The notes under the pieces were generated by a model. The model searched no databases, was not told the DNA's origin, and saw only the letters and a program-made list of their open reading frames with translations. Both the position numbers and the translations under genes were made by a program. A stretch of 64,000 nt of DNA from Deinococcus hopiensis KR-140 (GTDB taxonomy: Bacteria > Deinococcota > Deinococci > Deinococcales > Deinococcaceae), in NCBI GenBank assembly GCA_943327755.2, contig CALPYF020000017.1, forward strand, positions 25,026-89,025, read 5' to 3'. Each line of letters begins with the position of its first letter. Position 1 is the stretch's first letter. This document shows, piece after piece, positions 34,920 through 44,545 of the stretch.

Positions 34920-36548
34920 ATGACGGGTCAGGTGGGCAGGGTGAAAGTCATTGACGGCAAGTACGAGGTGCTGCGGGAGGTGTCCGTGCAGGGCCCGGTC
35001 ACGCTGTCCGAGGTCCGCGCGGCGGAGGGCGTCACGCGGCAGGTGGCGTGGTTCAACGTGGCGACGCCCGCCGACCGGCAGGCCTTCCACGCGTACCGGA
35101 CGGCGCTGCGCGCGCTGAGCCCGGCGGGCCTGACCGACGTTGTCGCGCGGCCCGGCGCGTTCTACGCGGTGTGGCAGCCCGTGACGGGTCAGCCGCTGGA
35201 GGCGGCGCTGGCGCACAAGGGCGTCCCGCAGGACCTCGTGGAGAACGTGCAGGCGCTCGCCGGTGCGCTGGCCGAGCACGGGTACGCGCTGGAGGACGCG
35301 CAGGTTCTCGTGGATGGCCATGAGCTGCGCGTCGCATACCTGACGCCGCACCTCACGCCGCGCAGCCCCGAGGACATCGCGGCGCGCAACGCGGCGACCC
35401 TCGCCCCGCTGAAGAAGGCCCGCGTGAAACGCCGCCGCGAGCCGGGCGCGTGGCTGACGTTCATTCCGGGCCTGCTGCTGCTGGGCGGCGCGACGTACGT
35501 GGGCGCGCAGGCCGTGCAGATCTACCTGAATCCACCCGTGAAACCCGTCTCGAACGTGGTGGGGCAGGCGGCGAAGCAGGCCGCGCAGGCACTGACCAGC
35601 GAGGGATTCCGCGTCGAGTACGTCAAGGGGCAGGCCGCTGGCCGCGCGGTCGGGTCGATCATCCGGCAGGATCCGGCCGCAAACTCCAACCTCCCGGTCG
35701 GCCGACTGGTGACCCTGACCGTCAACAATCCCCCTGCGATCGAAGTGCCGCGCCTGGAGGAGATGACGCCCGATCAGGCGCGGGACGCCCTGAAGGGCAA
35801 CGCCATGACGGTCGGGAAGATCGTGAAGGTCGACGGCACCCTGACCGGCACGCCGGAGGGCCGCATCGTGGCGCAGCTGCCCGAGGCGGGGTCCACGGCG
35901 CAGCAGGGACAGGCCGTGCAGCTGATGGTCAGTACGGGCGTCACTGGCAAGAAGACGTGGCTGCCCGTCCTGACCGGCTTCCAGTACGAGGACGCCCTGA
36001 AGTACGCGCGGGACGCCGGGCTGGTCGTGACGAAGGTGACGCAGCAGCCCAGTGACCGGAAAGAGGGCACGGTGCTCTCCCAGACGCCGGCACCGTACCA
36101 GAAGGTCGAGACGGGTGGCCCGGTGACGCTGACGGTGGCCGCGCCGCGCTACAGCGCGCCCAGTCGCCCGGCGGGCAGTCTGCCGCTGCCGCCGCCCGTT
36201 CAGGAGCAGGCGCCCGAGCCGGTCACGCCCGAGCCGACGGCCCCCGACACCAGCGAGTCCAGCGCGGCCCCGCAGGAGATCCCGGCTGTGCCCGTGCAGG
36301 ACGTGGCGCCGCAGGTCTCGGCCCCCACGCCGCGCAGCGTGAGCTTCAGGTACACCTTCCCGTCCGATCTGCCGGCGGGCACATACTCGCTGGCCGTGCG
36401 CGACGACGCGGGCGAGCGGGCACTGGATCTGAACGCGGACGCCTCGGCGCTGGCGGGCAAGCAGATCAGCACGACCGCCAGCGTGCAGGGCGACGCGGTG
36501 TTCGTGATCCGGCGCGACGGCGAGGATTTCGCGTTCGTCACGCCTTGA
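34920..36548 (+). CDS. PASTA-repeat membrane protein with degenerate kinase-like N-terminal domain
   Basis: This 542-residue protein has a cytoplasmic region (1-175) that follows the plan of a Ser/Thr kinase: IDGKYEVLREV at strand 1, QVAWFNV (41-47) where VAIKV is expected, FYAVWQPVTGQPL at the hinge, and HGYALEDAQVLVDGHELRVAYL where HRDLKPxN and DFG should be. All catalytic residues are lost and the C-lobe is cut short. A membrane helix (178-199), three PASTA repeats (about 205-410) and a Pro-rich beta tail follow. It probably senses peptidoglycan without phosphorylating. TATGCT lies 9 bases before the ATG. Confidence 0.75.
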   Translation: MTGQVGRVKVIDGKYEVLREVSVQGPVTLSEVRAAEGVTRQVAWFNVATPADRQAFHAYRTALRALSPAGLTDVVARPGAFYAVWQPVTGQPLEAALAHKGVPQDLVENVQALAGALAEHGYALEDAQVLVDGHELRVAYLTPHLTPRSPEDIAARNAATLAPLKKARVKRRREPGAWLTFIPGLLLLGGATYVGAQAVQIYLNPPVKPVSNVVGQAAKQAAQALTSEGFRVEYVKGQAAGRAVGSIIRQDPAANSNLPVGRLVTLTVNNPPAIEVPRLEEMTPDQARDALKGNAMTVGKIVKVDGTLTGTPEGRIVAQLPEAGSTAQQGQAVQLMVSTGVTGKKTWLPVLTGFQYEDALKYARDAGLVVTKVTQQPSDRKEGTVLSQTPAPYQKVETGGPVTLTVAAPRYSAPSRPAGSLPLPPPVQEQAPEPVTPEPTAPDTSESSAAPQEIPAVPVQDVAPQVSAPTPRSVSFRYTFPSDLPAGTYSLAVRDDAGERALDLNADASALAGKQISTTASVQGDAVFVIRRDGEDFAFVTP

Positions 36549-36555
36549 GGACCCC

Positions 36556-37689
36556 ATGATCTACCTGGATTACGCCGCGACGCACCCCATGACTCCCGAG
36601 GCCCTGGCGGCCTACGCGCAGGCGGCGGCGCTGCCCGGCAACCCGGCCAGCGTGCACGCGGCGGGTCAGGCAGCCCGCGAGCGGCTGGAGGAAGGCCGCG
36701 CGCGGGTGGCCTCGGCGTTCGGAGTGGACCCGCGCACCCTGATCGCCAACGGTGGCGGTACTGAGGGCGACAATCACGTGCTGCTGGGCGTAACGCGCGC
36801 GTGGCAGGACCGCCACGGGCAGCCCGGGCACCTGATCACCACGTCCACCGAGCACTCGGCGGTGCTGGCCCCCGCGCGGGCGCTGGTGGCGCAGGGCTGG
36901 GCGGTCACGTTCCTGACCCCGGACCGCTTCGGGCGCTACGACCCGGCAGAGCTCGCGGACGCGCTGCGGGAGGACACGGCGCTGGTGTCCATCCATCACG
37001 CGAACAACGAGGTGGGCGCCGTGCAGGACACCCCGGCGCTGGCGGCCCTGGCGGCGGCGCGGGGCGTGCCGTACCACACGGACGCCGTGCAGGCGCCGGG
37101 CGTGCTGCCGGTGGACCTGACGGGCTGGGGCGTGACGTTCGCGACGTTCAGCGCGCACAAGTGGGGCGGCCCGCGCGGCGTGGGCTTCCTGTACGTCCGC
37201 CGCGGGGCAGATCTGCCCCCCGTGACATTGGGCGGCGGTCAGGAGGGCGGCGTGCGCCCCGGCACGCAGGACACCGCCGGGGTGTACGCGGCGGGCGTGG
37301 CCCTGACCCACGCGGCGGCGGCGCAGCCCGCGACCCTGGCGCACCTGGGCGCCCTGCGCGAGCAGTTCATGCGGGAGGTCGCGGGCATCCCGGACCTGAG
37401 CGTGAATCACGCGCCGGACAGCAGCCCGAAGGTCGTGAACGTCACGGTGGGCGGCGCGGACGGCGAGGCGCTGCTGATGAACCTCGACATGCTGGGCGTC
37501 GCGGCCAGCGCCGGGAGCGCGTGCAGCGCGGGCACCATGCAACCCAGTCACGTCCTGACCGCCCTGGGGCTGGATGAGGCGCAGGCCCGCGCGTCCCTGC
37601 GCTTCAGTTTCGGCGCGGCCACCACGCCCGCCGAGGTCAGCGCGGCGGCGCAGGCCCTCACGCAGGCCGCCACCTGGAGCCGCGCCTAG
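36556..37689 (+). CDS. Cysteine desulfurase (NifS/IscS family)
   Basis: This 377-residue class V PLP enzyme has the Schiff-base lysine in FSAHKWGGPRG (near 203), a catalytic cysteine in GSACSAG (near 325), and N-terminal YLDYAATHPMTPEAL. It removes sulfur from cysteine for Fe-S cluster or thio-modification pathways. The ATG begins 7 bases after the PASTA gene, so it is probably cotranscribed, an unexpected pairing. No scaffold or tRNA-thiolation gene is adjacent. Confidence 0.9.
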   Translation: MIYLDYAATHPMTPEALAAYAQAAALPGNPASVHAAGQAARERLEEGRARVASAFGVDPRTLIANGGGTEGDNHVLLGVTRAWQDRHGQPGHLITTSTEHSAVLAPARALVAQGWAVTFLTPDRFGRYDPAELADALREDTALVSIHHANNEVGAVQDTPALAALAAARGVPYHTDAVQAPGVLPVDLTGWGVTFATFSAHKWGGPRGVGFLYVRRGADLPPVTLGGGQEGGVRPGTQDTAGVYAAGVALTHAAAAQPATLAHLGALREQFMREVAGIPDLSVNHAPDSSPKVVNVTVGGADGEALLMNLDMLGVAASAGSACSAGTMQPSHVLTALGLDEAQARASLRFSFGAATTPAEVSAAAQALTQAATWSRA

Positions 37690-37702
37690 ACGATCGAAAC
37701 GC

Positions 37703-37740
37703 GCAGAGAGGCCGTGGGGACAATTCCAAGGCCTCTCTGC
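37703..37740. terminator. Hairpin after the cysteine desulfurase gene
   Basis: The 11 bp stem GCAGAGAGGCC/GGCCTCTCTGC lies between convergent genes. No T-tract follows, so termination efficiency is uncertain. Confidence 0.5.
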
Positions 37741-37794
37741 ATGGATGGTGTGACTCTTCCCCATCCACCGTCACCCATCAACCATTGACCTCCG

Positions 37795-38979
<1,185 letters not shown>

Positions 38980-39042
38980 GACCCACACCTTCTCATGAGG
39001 TGGTGAGTGTGCCAAGAGGTGCGGCGCGGCCCTGAACCGCCG

Positions 39043-39074
39043 ACACCCGCCCAGGTGGTCTCCCGGGCGGGTGT
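39043..39074. terminator. Hairpin between plsX and the MscS gene
   Basis: The 10 bp stem ACACCCGCCC/GGGCGGGTGT has no T-tract. It may end the plsX transcript or stabilise its 3' end. Confidence 0.45.
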
Positions 39075-39088
39075 GACGGGAGTGCAGG

Positions 39089-40099
39089 TCAGCCGGAGGC
39101 TTGCTCGGTGAAGGCCGCCTCCAGGCGGGGAATCAGGTTCGCCTCGTGCGCGCGCGCGGCGCGCAGCAGGGCGTTCTTCACGGCGCGGGCGTCGGCGCTG
39201 CCGTGCCCGATGAACGCCAGGCCGCGCACGCCGATCAGCAGGCTCGCGCCGTACGTGCTGGGGTCCATTCGCTCGGCCACCCCGCGCAGGGCGCCGCGCA
39301 CGAGCAGGCCGCCCAGCTTGCTCTTGAGGCTGCTCTGCAGGGCCTCCTTGACCCAGCCGAACAGCACCTTCGCCTCGCCCTCGGCGAGTTTCAGGACGAC
39401 GTTCCCGGTGAAGCCGTCGGTCACGACGATGTCGGTGGTGTTGCGGAAGATGTCACGGCCCTCCACGTTTCCATGGAAGTTCACGCCCCGGCCGTGCAGG
39501 GCGCGCAGCAGGCCGTGCGCCTCGAGGACCAGCGCGCTGCCCTTGTGGTCCTCCTCGCCGATGGACAGCAGGCCCACGGTGGGATTGTCGCGGTCCTCGA
39601 CGACCTTCAGGTACACGCTGGCCAGCCGCGCCCACTGCGCGTAGTACGGGGCCTTCACGTCGGCGTTCGCCCCGGCGTCGAGCAGGGTGGTGAAGCCTCC
39701 CTTGGCGGGCAGGTGCGTGAGGATCGCGGGCCGCTCGACACCCTTGATGCGGCCCAGCGTGAGCAGCGCGGACGCCATGGTCGCGCCGCTGTGGCCCATG
39801 CTGACGACCGCCGACGCGCGGCCATCTTTGACGAGGCGCGAGGCGACGTTGATGCTCGCCTGCGTGCGGCTGCGCACGTCGCTGGCGTGTTCGTCCATGC
39901 CGATCACGTCGGTCGCCTCGACGACCTCAATGGGCAGACTGGCGCTGCCCGCGTGCCGACCGAGTTCCGCGTGGAGTTTCACGCGGTCCCCCACGAGAAT
40001 CACGGGCACGCCCGCGCGGGCGGCCTGCACGGCCCCCTCGACGTTCGGCGGGGCGCCGTGATCGCCGCCCATGGCGTCCAGCGCGACCGGCAGGCTCAT
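39089..40099 (-). CDS. plsX: Phosphate acyltransferase PlsX
   Basis: This 336-residue enzyme makes acyl-phosphate from acyl-ACP and phosphate, the first step of bacterial phospholipid synthesis with PlsY. It opens with VALDAMGGDHGAPPNVEGA and has DGFTGNVVLKLAEG near 225 and LLIGVRGLAFIGHGSAD near 290, all family hallmarks. The ATG shares its A with the stop of the NYN-domain gene (TGATG), so translation is coupled. Confidence 0.95.
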   Translation of the reverse strand: MSLPVALDAMGGDHGAPPNVEGAVQAARAGVPVILVGDRVKLHAELGRHAGSASLPIEVVEATDVIGMDEHASDVRSRTQASINVASRLVKDGRASAVVSMGHSGATMASALLTLGRIKGVERPAILTHLPAKGGFTTLLDAGANADVKAPYYAQWARLASVYLKVVEDRDNPTVGLLSIGEEDHKGSALVLEAHGLLRALHGRGVNFHGNVEGRDIFRNTTDIVVTDGFTGNVVLKLAEGEAKVLFGWVKEALQSSLKSKLGGLLVRGALRGVAERMDPSTYGASLLIGVRGLAFIGHGSADARAVKNALLRAARAHEANLIPRLEAAFTEQASG

Positions 40100-40677
40100 C
40101 AGCGGTCGTCGCCGTCGAGCGCGGCGGACGTGTAGAAGGGCCGGGTCTCCTGCCCGCGCTGCTCGCTAGGCAGACGGTAGCCGGGACGCTCGACGTGCTC
40201 GCGGATGTCCTTGAAGTCCACGTACAGGTCGGCGGCGTTGCGCAGCTCGTAGCTGGTCATCTCGGCGATGCTGGCCACCACGACGCGCTTGCCGCGCGCG
40301 CGCAGCACCTCGACCGGCCGCTCGAAGTCCCCGTCGCCGGTCAGCAGAACCGCCGTGTCGTACTGGTCGCTGGTGGTCAGCAGGTCCGTGACGATCTCGA
40401 TGTCCAGGCTGGCGCGGCGGTACGTGTCGCCGCTGTCGTCGGTCGCCTCGCGCAGGGGGCGGGTGCGGACGGTGTAGCCCATGTACGTCAGGGCGTCCGT
40501 GAAGCGCTTCTGCTTGTCGTCAATGGGGGTGGGGACAGCGGTGTAGTAGAAGGCGTTGTACAGGCGGCCCGGAGCGGCGAAGTGCTCCAGGATCTTGCGG
40601 TGGTCGAAGTTCCACCCGAGTCGTTTGGCTGCCGCGTACACGTTCGCGCCGTCAATAAAGAGTGCAATGCGTTCCAT
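40099..40677 (-). CDS. NYN/PIN-like domain protein (LabA/DUF88 type)
   Basis: This 192-residue protein has the NYN pattern with acidic residues for metal: ALFIDGANVYAAAK, DIEIVTDLLT and LLTGDGDFERPVEVL. Such domains are predicted RNases or RNA-processing nucleases. The ATG at 40677 has AGGAGA 7 bases upstream. Coupling to plsX suggests a conserved but unexplained link to lipid metabolism or simply shared expression. Confidence 0.85.
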   Translation of the reverse strand: MERIALFIDGANVYAAAKRLGWNFDHRKILEHFAAPGRLYNAFYYTAVPTPIDDKQKRFTDALTYMGYTVRTRPLREATDDSGDTYRRASLDIEIVTDLLTTSDQYDTAVLLTGDGDFERPVEVLRARGKRVVVASIAEMTSYELRNAADLYVDFKDIREHVERPGYRLPSEQRGQETRPFYTSAALDGDDR

Positions 40678-40783
40678 CTGTGATCTCCTGGGGCCGCGCC
40701 TGCCATGGGGCGGGCGGCGGCGGACGCCCGGCACACCGGCTGGTGGCCCTGAGCGTTCGCGGCTCAGGATACCTGACGGACCG

Positions 40784-41146
40784 TCACGCGGGAAACAGCC
40801 CACCCCCCACCACACGCAGCGCGGGCCGCCCGAACTCCGGCCGCGACGGACCCTGAAGGGCGTCCCACACGTCCGCCCGCAACCGCGCGAGATCCACCCC
40901 CGCGTACCCGGCGGGCAACGCGTCCAGGTACCGCAGGGCCTTGTCGTAGTTCCGGTGCGTCAGGCTGCCGTGCGCCCAGCGTTTATGCAGCGCCGCCGCG
41001 AGCAGAATCAGCGCCTGCAGGAACGCCCGGTCGTCCCCGCGCGCCGTCAGCCAGGGCCGCTCCCACGCCTCGTGCGCCTCCCACCACTCGCCCCGCGCGA
41101 ACAGCGCCGCACCGCGCCGGAACTCCCCGGACTCCGTGACCGTCAT
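40784..41146 (-). CDS. DUF309 family protein
   Basis: This 120-residue helical protein has the DUF309 motif WWEAHEAWERPW near residue 21 and LILLAAALHKRWAHG near 46. The conserved Glu/His may form a metal or active site, but the function is unknown. The ATG has TAGCCT (41154-41159) 7 bases upstream, a leaderless promoter. It is separate from the NYN gene downstream. Confidence 0.85.
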   Translation of the reverse strand: MTVTESGEFRRGAALFARGEWWEAHEAWERPWLTARGDDRAFLQALILLAAALHKRWAHGSLTHRNYDKALRYLDALPAGYAGVDLARLRADVWDALQGPSRPEFGRPALRVVGGGLFPA

Positions 41147-41278
41147 GCCCGGCAGGCTACCGCCTCCCCACCACGGAAACACCAACTGCGACCCACCTCA
41201 CCACGGTTAAACAACCGGTGAGGGAACACCCACGCGCGGCATATCCCCACCCTGCCCCCCAGGGGTATAGTCGATGGC

Positions 41279-41614
41279 ATGAAGCCTGTGGAACTCACGG
41301 ACAGCAACTTTAACAACGAGATCAGCGAGGGCCTGACCCTGGTGGACTTCTGGGCCCCCTGGTGCGGCCCCTGCCGCATCATCGCCCCGGTCATCGAGGA
41401 ACTCGCCGGGCAGTACGAGGGCAAGGTCAAGATCGCGAAACTGAACGTCGACGAGAACCCCGTCACGCAGGGCCAGTACCGCGTCATGAGCATCCCCACC
41501 CTGATCCTCTTCAAGGACGGCCAGCCCGTCGAGGGCGTCGTCGGCGCCCAGCCCAAGCGCGCCTTCGAAGCGCTGCTGGACAAGTACAGCAACGCCGAAA
41601 CCGCCAGCGCCTGA
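41279..41614 (+). CDS. trxA: Thioredoxin
   Basis: This 111-residue thioredoxin has the WCGPC active site (C29, C32), DFWAPWCGPCRIIAP, and cis-Pro in SIPTLILF. It reduces protein disulfides using thioredoxin reductase. TATAGT (41266-41271) ends 7 bases before the ATG. C-biased codons suggest high expression, and a strong terminator follows. Confidence 0.96.
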   Translation: MKPVELTDSNFNNEISEGLTLVDFWAPWCGPCRIIAPVIEELAGQYEGKVKIAKLNVDENPVTQGQYRVMSIPTLILFKDGQPVEGVVGAQPKRAFEALLDKYSNAETASA

Positions 41615-41626
41615 ACCCGAACGACA

Positions 41627-41663
41627 GCGCGCCCCGGTCAGTGACCTGGGGCGCGTTTCGTTT
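41627..41663 (+). terminator. Intrinsic terminator of trxA
   Basis: CGCGCCCC pairs with GGGGCGCG (41648-41655), followed by TTTCGTTT. Confidence 0.8.
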
Positions 41664-41664
41664 G

Positions 41665-41816
41665 GAGGGCAGTGGGAAGTAGGGAGTGGGGAGTGGGCTA
41701 AAGGGCATCAGCGTACCTGCCCGTGTGGACGCTTTACGGCAGGGCCACCGCGTGTTTGCCACTGGCGACCGACCCACTCCCCACTGCCCACAACCCACTC
41801 CCCCCGTTCACATCCG
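41665..41816. repeat. Dispersed intergenic repeat, copy 1 (GTGGGGAGTGGG type)
   Basis: The outer G-rich arm (CAGTGGGAAGTAGGGAGTGGGG) and the opposite C-rich arm (CCCACTCCCCACTGCCCACAACCC) form an inverted repeat around a roughly 80 base core. The core, read in reverse, begins GGGTCGGTCGCCAG, identical to copy 2 at 42397-42534. The two copies flank the alpha/beta hydrolase gene in opposite orientation. Confidence 0.65.
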
Positions 41817-42374
41817 TACGATGTCCGGTGGTGTCCAGGCGTGCAGGGCCTCACCCAGGAGCACCTCGCCGTCGGGCCAGTCGCCGTGTCCGCTGGCGAT
41901 GTTGATGTGCCCGGCCTCGCCCGCCGAGATGAATTCGGCGTCCCACGCTTCCGCGAACGCCTGCGCCCGCTCGAAGCTGGCGAAGGGGTCGTTCTCGCTG
42001 GCGACGACCAGGGCCGGGAACGGCAGGGGCTGCATGGGGACGGGGGCCATGTCCGCCACAGTCGGGTACTCCTCGAACGCCCGGTCGGCGTCGGTGGGGC
42101 CGACGAGCATCGCGCCCTTCACGCGCGGGTGCCCACCCGTCAGGCGCGCCCAGTGCACGATGTTCAGCACGCCACACGAGTGCCCGATCAGGACCAGATC
42201 CCCGGGCGTCGCGTCTATGACCTCCTGAAGCCGCGCCGACCACGTCCCGGGCGTGGGCCGCTCCGGGTCGTCCTGCCGCACGCGCGCCGCGCCGAACTTC
42301 GCGGTCCAGAGGCTCTGCCAGTGCTCCGGGCCGCTGTCCCCCAGGCCCGGCACGATCACGATGGTCGGCGTCAT
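41808..42374 (-). CDS. RBBP9/YdeN-family alpha/beta serine hydrolase
   Basis: This 188-residue hydrolase has nucleophile elbow GHSCG (near 64), acid ASENDPF (near 126) and His in AGHIN (near 154). The opening VPGLGDSGPEHWQS is diagnostic of the RBBP9/YdeN family. Substrate unknown. TAGCCT (42381-42386) lies 6 bases before the ATG. Its 3' end runs into repeat copy 1, and copy 2 lies just upstream of its promoter. Confidence 0.88.
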   Translation of the reverse strand: MTPTIVIVPGLGDSGPEHWQSLWTAKFGAARVRQDDPERPTPGTWSARLQEVIDATPGDLVLIGHSCGVLNIVHWARLTGGHPRVKGAMLVGPTDADRAFEEYPTVADMAPVPMQPLPFPALVVASENDPFASFERAQAFAEAWDAEFISAGEAGHINIASGHGDWPDGEVLLGEALHAWTPPDIVRM

Positions 42375-42396
42375 TTGCTCAGGCTAGCGCCTGAGG

Positions 42397-42534
42397 GTTG
42401 TGGGGAGTGGGTTGTGGGGAGTGGGTCGGTCGCCAGGGCCGGGCACGCGGCGGACACCCCATGTGGCGAACACGCGGCCCGGTCCGCTGACTGCCTTCAC
42501 CCCACTCCCCACTGCCCACTTCCCACAACCCTCT
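42397..42534. repeat. Dispersed intergenic repeat, copy 2
   Basis: It begins GGTTGTGGGGAGTGGG, has the GGGTCGGTCGCCAG core and ends CCCACTCCCCACTGCCCAC. It has the same layout as copy 1 but is inverted relative to it. A shorter relative without the core is at 49740-49800. Confidence 0.65.
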
Positions 42535-42891
42535 TCACCCTTCGAGGAGTTCCACCTGTCGTCCGTCTGGGTCCTGCACGAAGGCCATGTCGCGGCCGCC
42601 GGGGCTGGGTTGGAGGTCGCGGGTGACGGTCACGCCGCTTTCCTTCAGGGCTGAGAGGAGGGCGCGGAGGCCGGTGACGTGCAGGGCGATGTGTTCGGCC
42701 CAGTGGGGGTGCGGGGCGGGGGTCTCGCCGGTGATCTGGAAGAACTGGAGGAGGCCGTCCCCCAGGCGCAGAACGGCCCGGCGGTGGCCCTCGCCCGTGG
42801 TGAGGTTCTTCTCGGTGGTGGCGCCGAGGCGTTCGTAGAAGTTGACGGTCGCGGCGATGTCGCGGGTGAGGAAGGAGACGTGCTTGAGCAT
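42535..42891 (-). CDS. VOC/glyoxalase-fold protein
   Basis: This 118-residue vicinal-oxygen-chelate protein has two beta-alpha-beta modules: LKHVSFLTRDIAATVNFYERL and HIALHVTGLRALLSAL, ending in DPDGRQVELLEG with the typical terminal metal Glu. It could be a dioxygenase, lyase or resistance protein; substrate unknown. The ATG at 42891 follows TACCCT by 6 bases. Its promoter abuts that of the divergent ADC-like gene. Confidence 0.85.
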   Translation of the reverse strand: MLKHVSFLTRDIAATVNFYERLGATTEKNLTTGEGHRRAVLRLGDGLLQFFQITGETPAPHPHWAEHIALHVTGLRALLSALKESGVTVTRDLQPSPGGRDMAFVQDPDGRQVELLEG

Positions 42892-42897
42892 GCGTGC

Positions 42898-42909
42898 AGG
42901 GTATACGCT
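42898..42909. promoter_or_regulatory. Abutting divergent -10 elements
   Basis: The minus-strand TACCCT occupies 42898-42903 and the plus-strand TACGCT occupies 42904-42909, sharing a central GTATAC palindrome (42901-42906). Start codons are only 25 bases apart, so both polymerase footprints overlap completely. Confidence 0.7.
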
Positions 42910-42916
42910 GCCGGGC

Positions 42917-43492
42917 GTGACGGGAGCACCGTGGAATCTGAATGGGCGGGGCGTGGTCGCCGTGTACGGGGGCCGGGAGGCGGGGGCGCTGATGCTCATT
43001 CGCTACGCGCAGTCCGGCGTGGGCCCGTATGACGAACTGCTGTGGGTGTCACTCACGGGCAAGCCGCAGGTGACGCGGATCGTGGTGAGCACGCAGCAGA
43101 GTGTGGCGTGGGGCCGCCGGAACTGGGCGATTCCCAAATCACGGGCGGAATTCGCGTGGGAGGGCGAACCGGGGCGCGAGCAGGTGCGGGTCACGCAGGA
43201 CGGGCGCCTGCTGGCCCACCTGAGCGTGCAGGCCTGGGGACCGTCACTGCCAGTGACGACAGCCGTGGTGCCGGCCGTGTGGCGGACGCTGACGCAGCCG
43301 CCCCTGCCGGAAGCGGAGGACCGGACGTCGCTCCTGACGACCGTGTCGGCGTCCGGCCGGGTGCGGCCCGCGCGGCTGAGCGTGATCGGCGGGGACTTCC
43401 ACCCAGCCCTGCTGGAGCGGCGACCGCGCCTGACCGCTGCGGTGCCCGACTTCCGGATGGTGTTCCCCGTTCCGCGTGTGCGGCCTGCCTGA
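42917..43492 (+). CDS. Acetoacetate decarboxylase-like (ADC fold) protein
   Basis: This 191-residue protein resembles the ADC family: GAPWNLNGRGVVAVY, GPYDELLWV, and STQQSVAWGRRNWAIPKSRAEF, where family members have a similar GRxxWGIPK segment. The catalytic Lys of true acetoacetate decarboxylases is not clearly placed, so the activity is uncertain. The GTG at 42917 is preferred because TACGCT lies 7 bases upstream. Confidence 0.72.
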   Translation: MTGAPWNLNGRGVVAVYGGREAGALMLIRYAQSGVGPYDELLWVSLTGKPQVTRIVVSTQQSVAWGRRNWAIPKSRAEFAWEGEPGREQVRVTQDGRLLAHLSVQAWGPSLPVTTAVVPAVWRTLTQPPLPEAEDRTSLLTTVSASGRVRPARLSVIGGDFHPALLERRPRLTAAVPDFRMVFPVPRVRPA

Positions 43493-43640
43493 CCGGTCGT
43501 TCGGGGTCATGCGCCCCGCGCGGCGGGTGAGATAGTTCAGCGCGTGCGCCCCAACCCCACATGCCACCCGCAGGGGGTGCGCGGGCACCCTCTTCCCCAC
43601 TCCTCTCTGACTTCGGCGCCCCGCGCGCCCCGGTGATCCC

Positions 43641-44495
<855 letters not shown>

Positions 44496-44506
44496 GCACG
44501 GGTGAT

Positions 44507-44534
44507 CTGGGGGGAGGTCGGGTGGCCTCTCCCC
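44507..44534. terminator. Hairpin between hemQ and the convergent binding-protein gene
   Basis: GGGGAG pairs with CTCCCC across a short loop, followed by TT on the plus strand. It probably terminates both converging transcripts weakly. Confidence 0.5.
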
Positions 44535-44545
44535 TTCTGCTGCCG

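Noticed and set aside
41665..41816. Possible CRISPR-like repeat tract
   Set aside because: It is an inverted repeat around a single core, not direct repeats with regular spacers.
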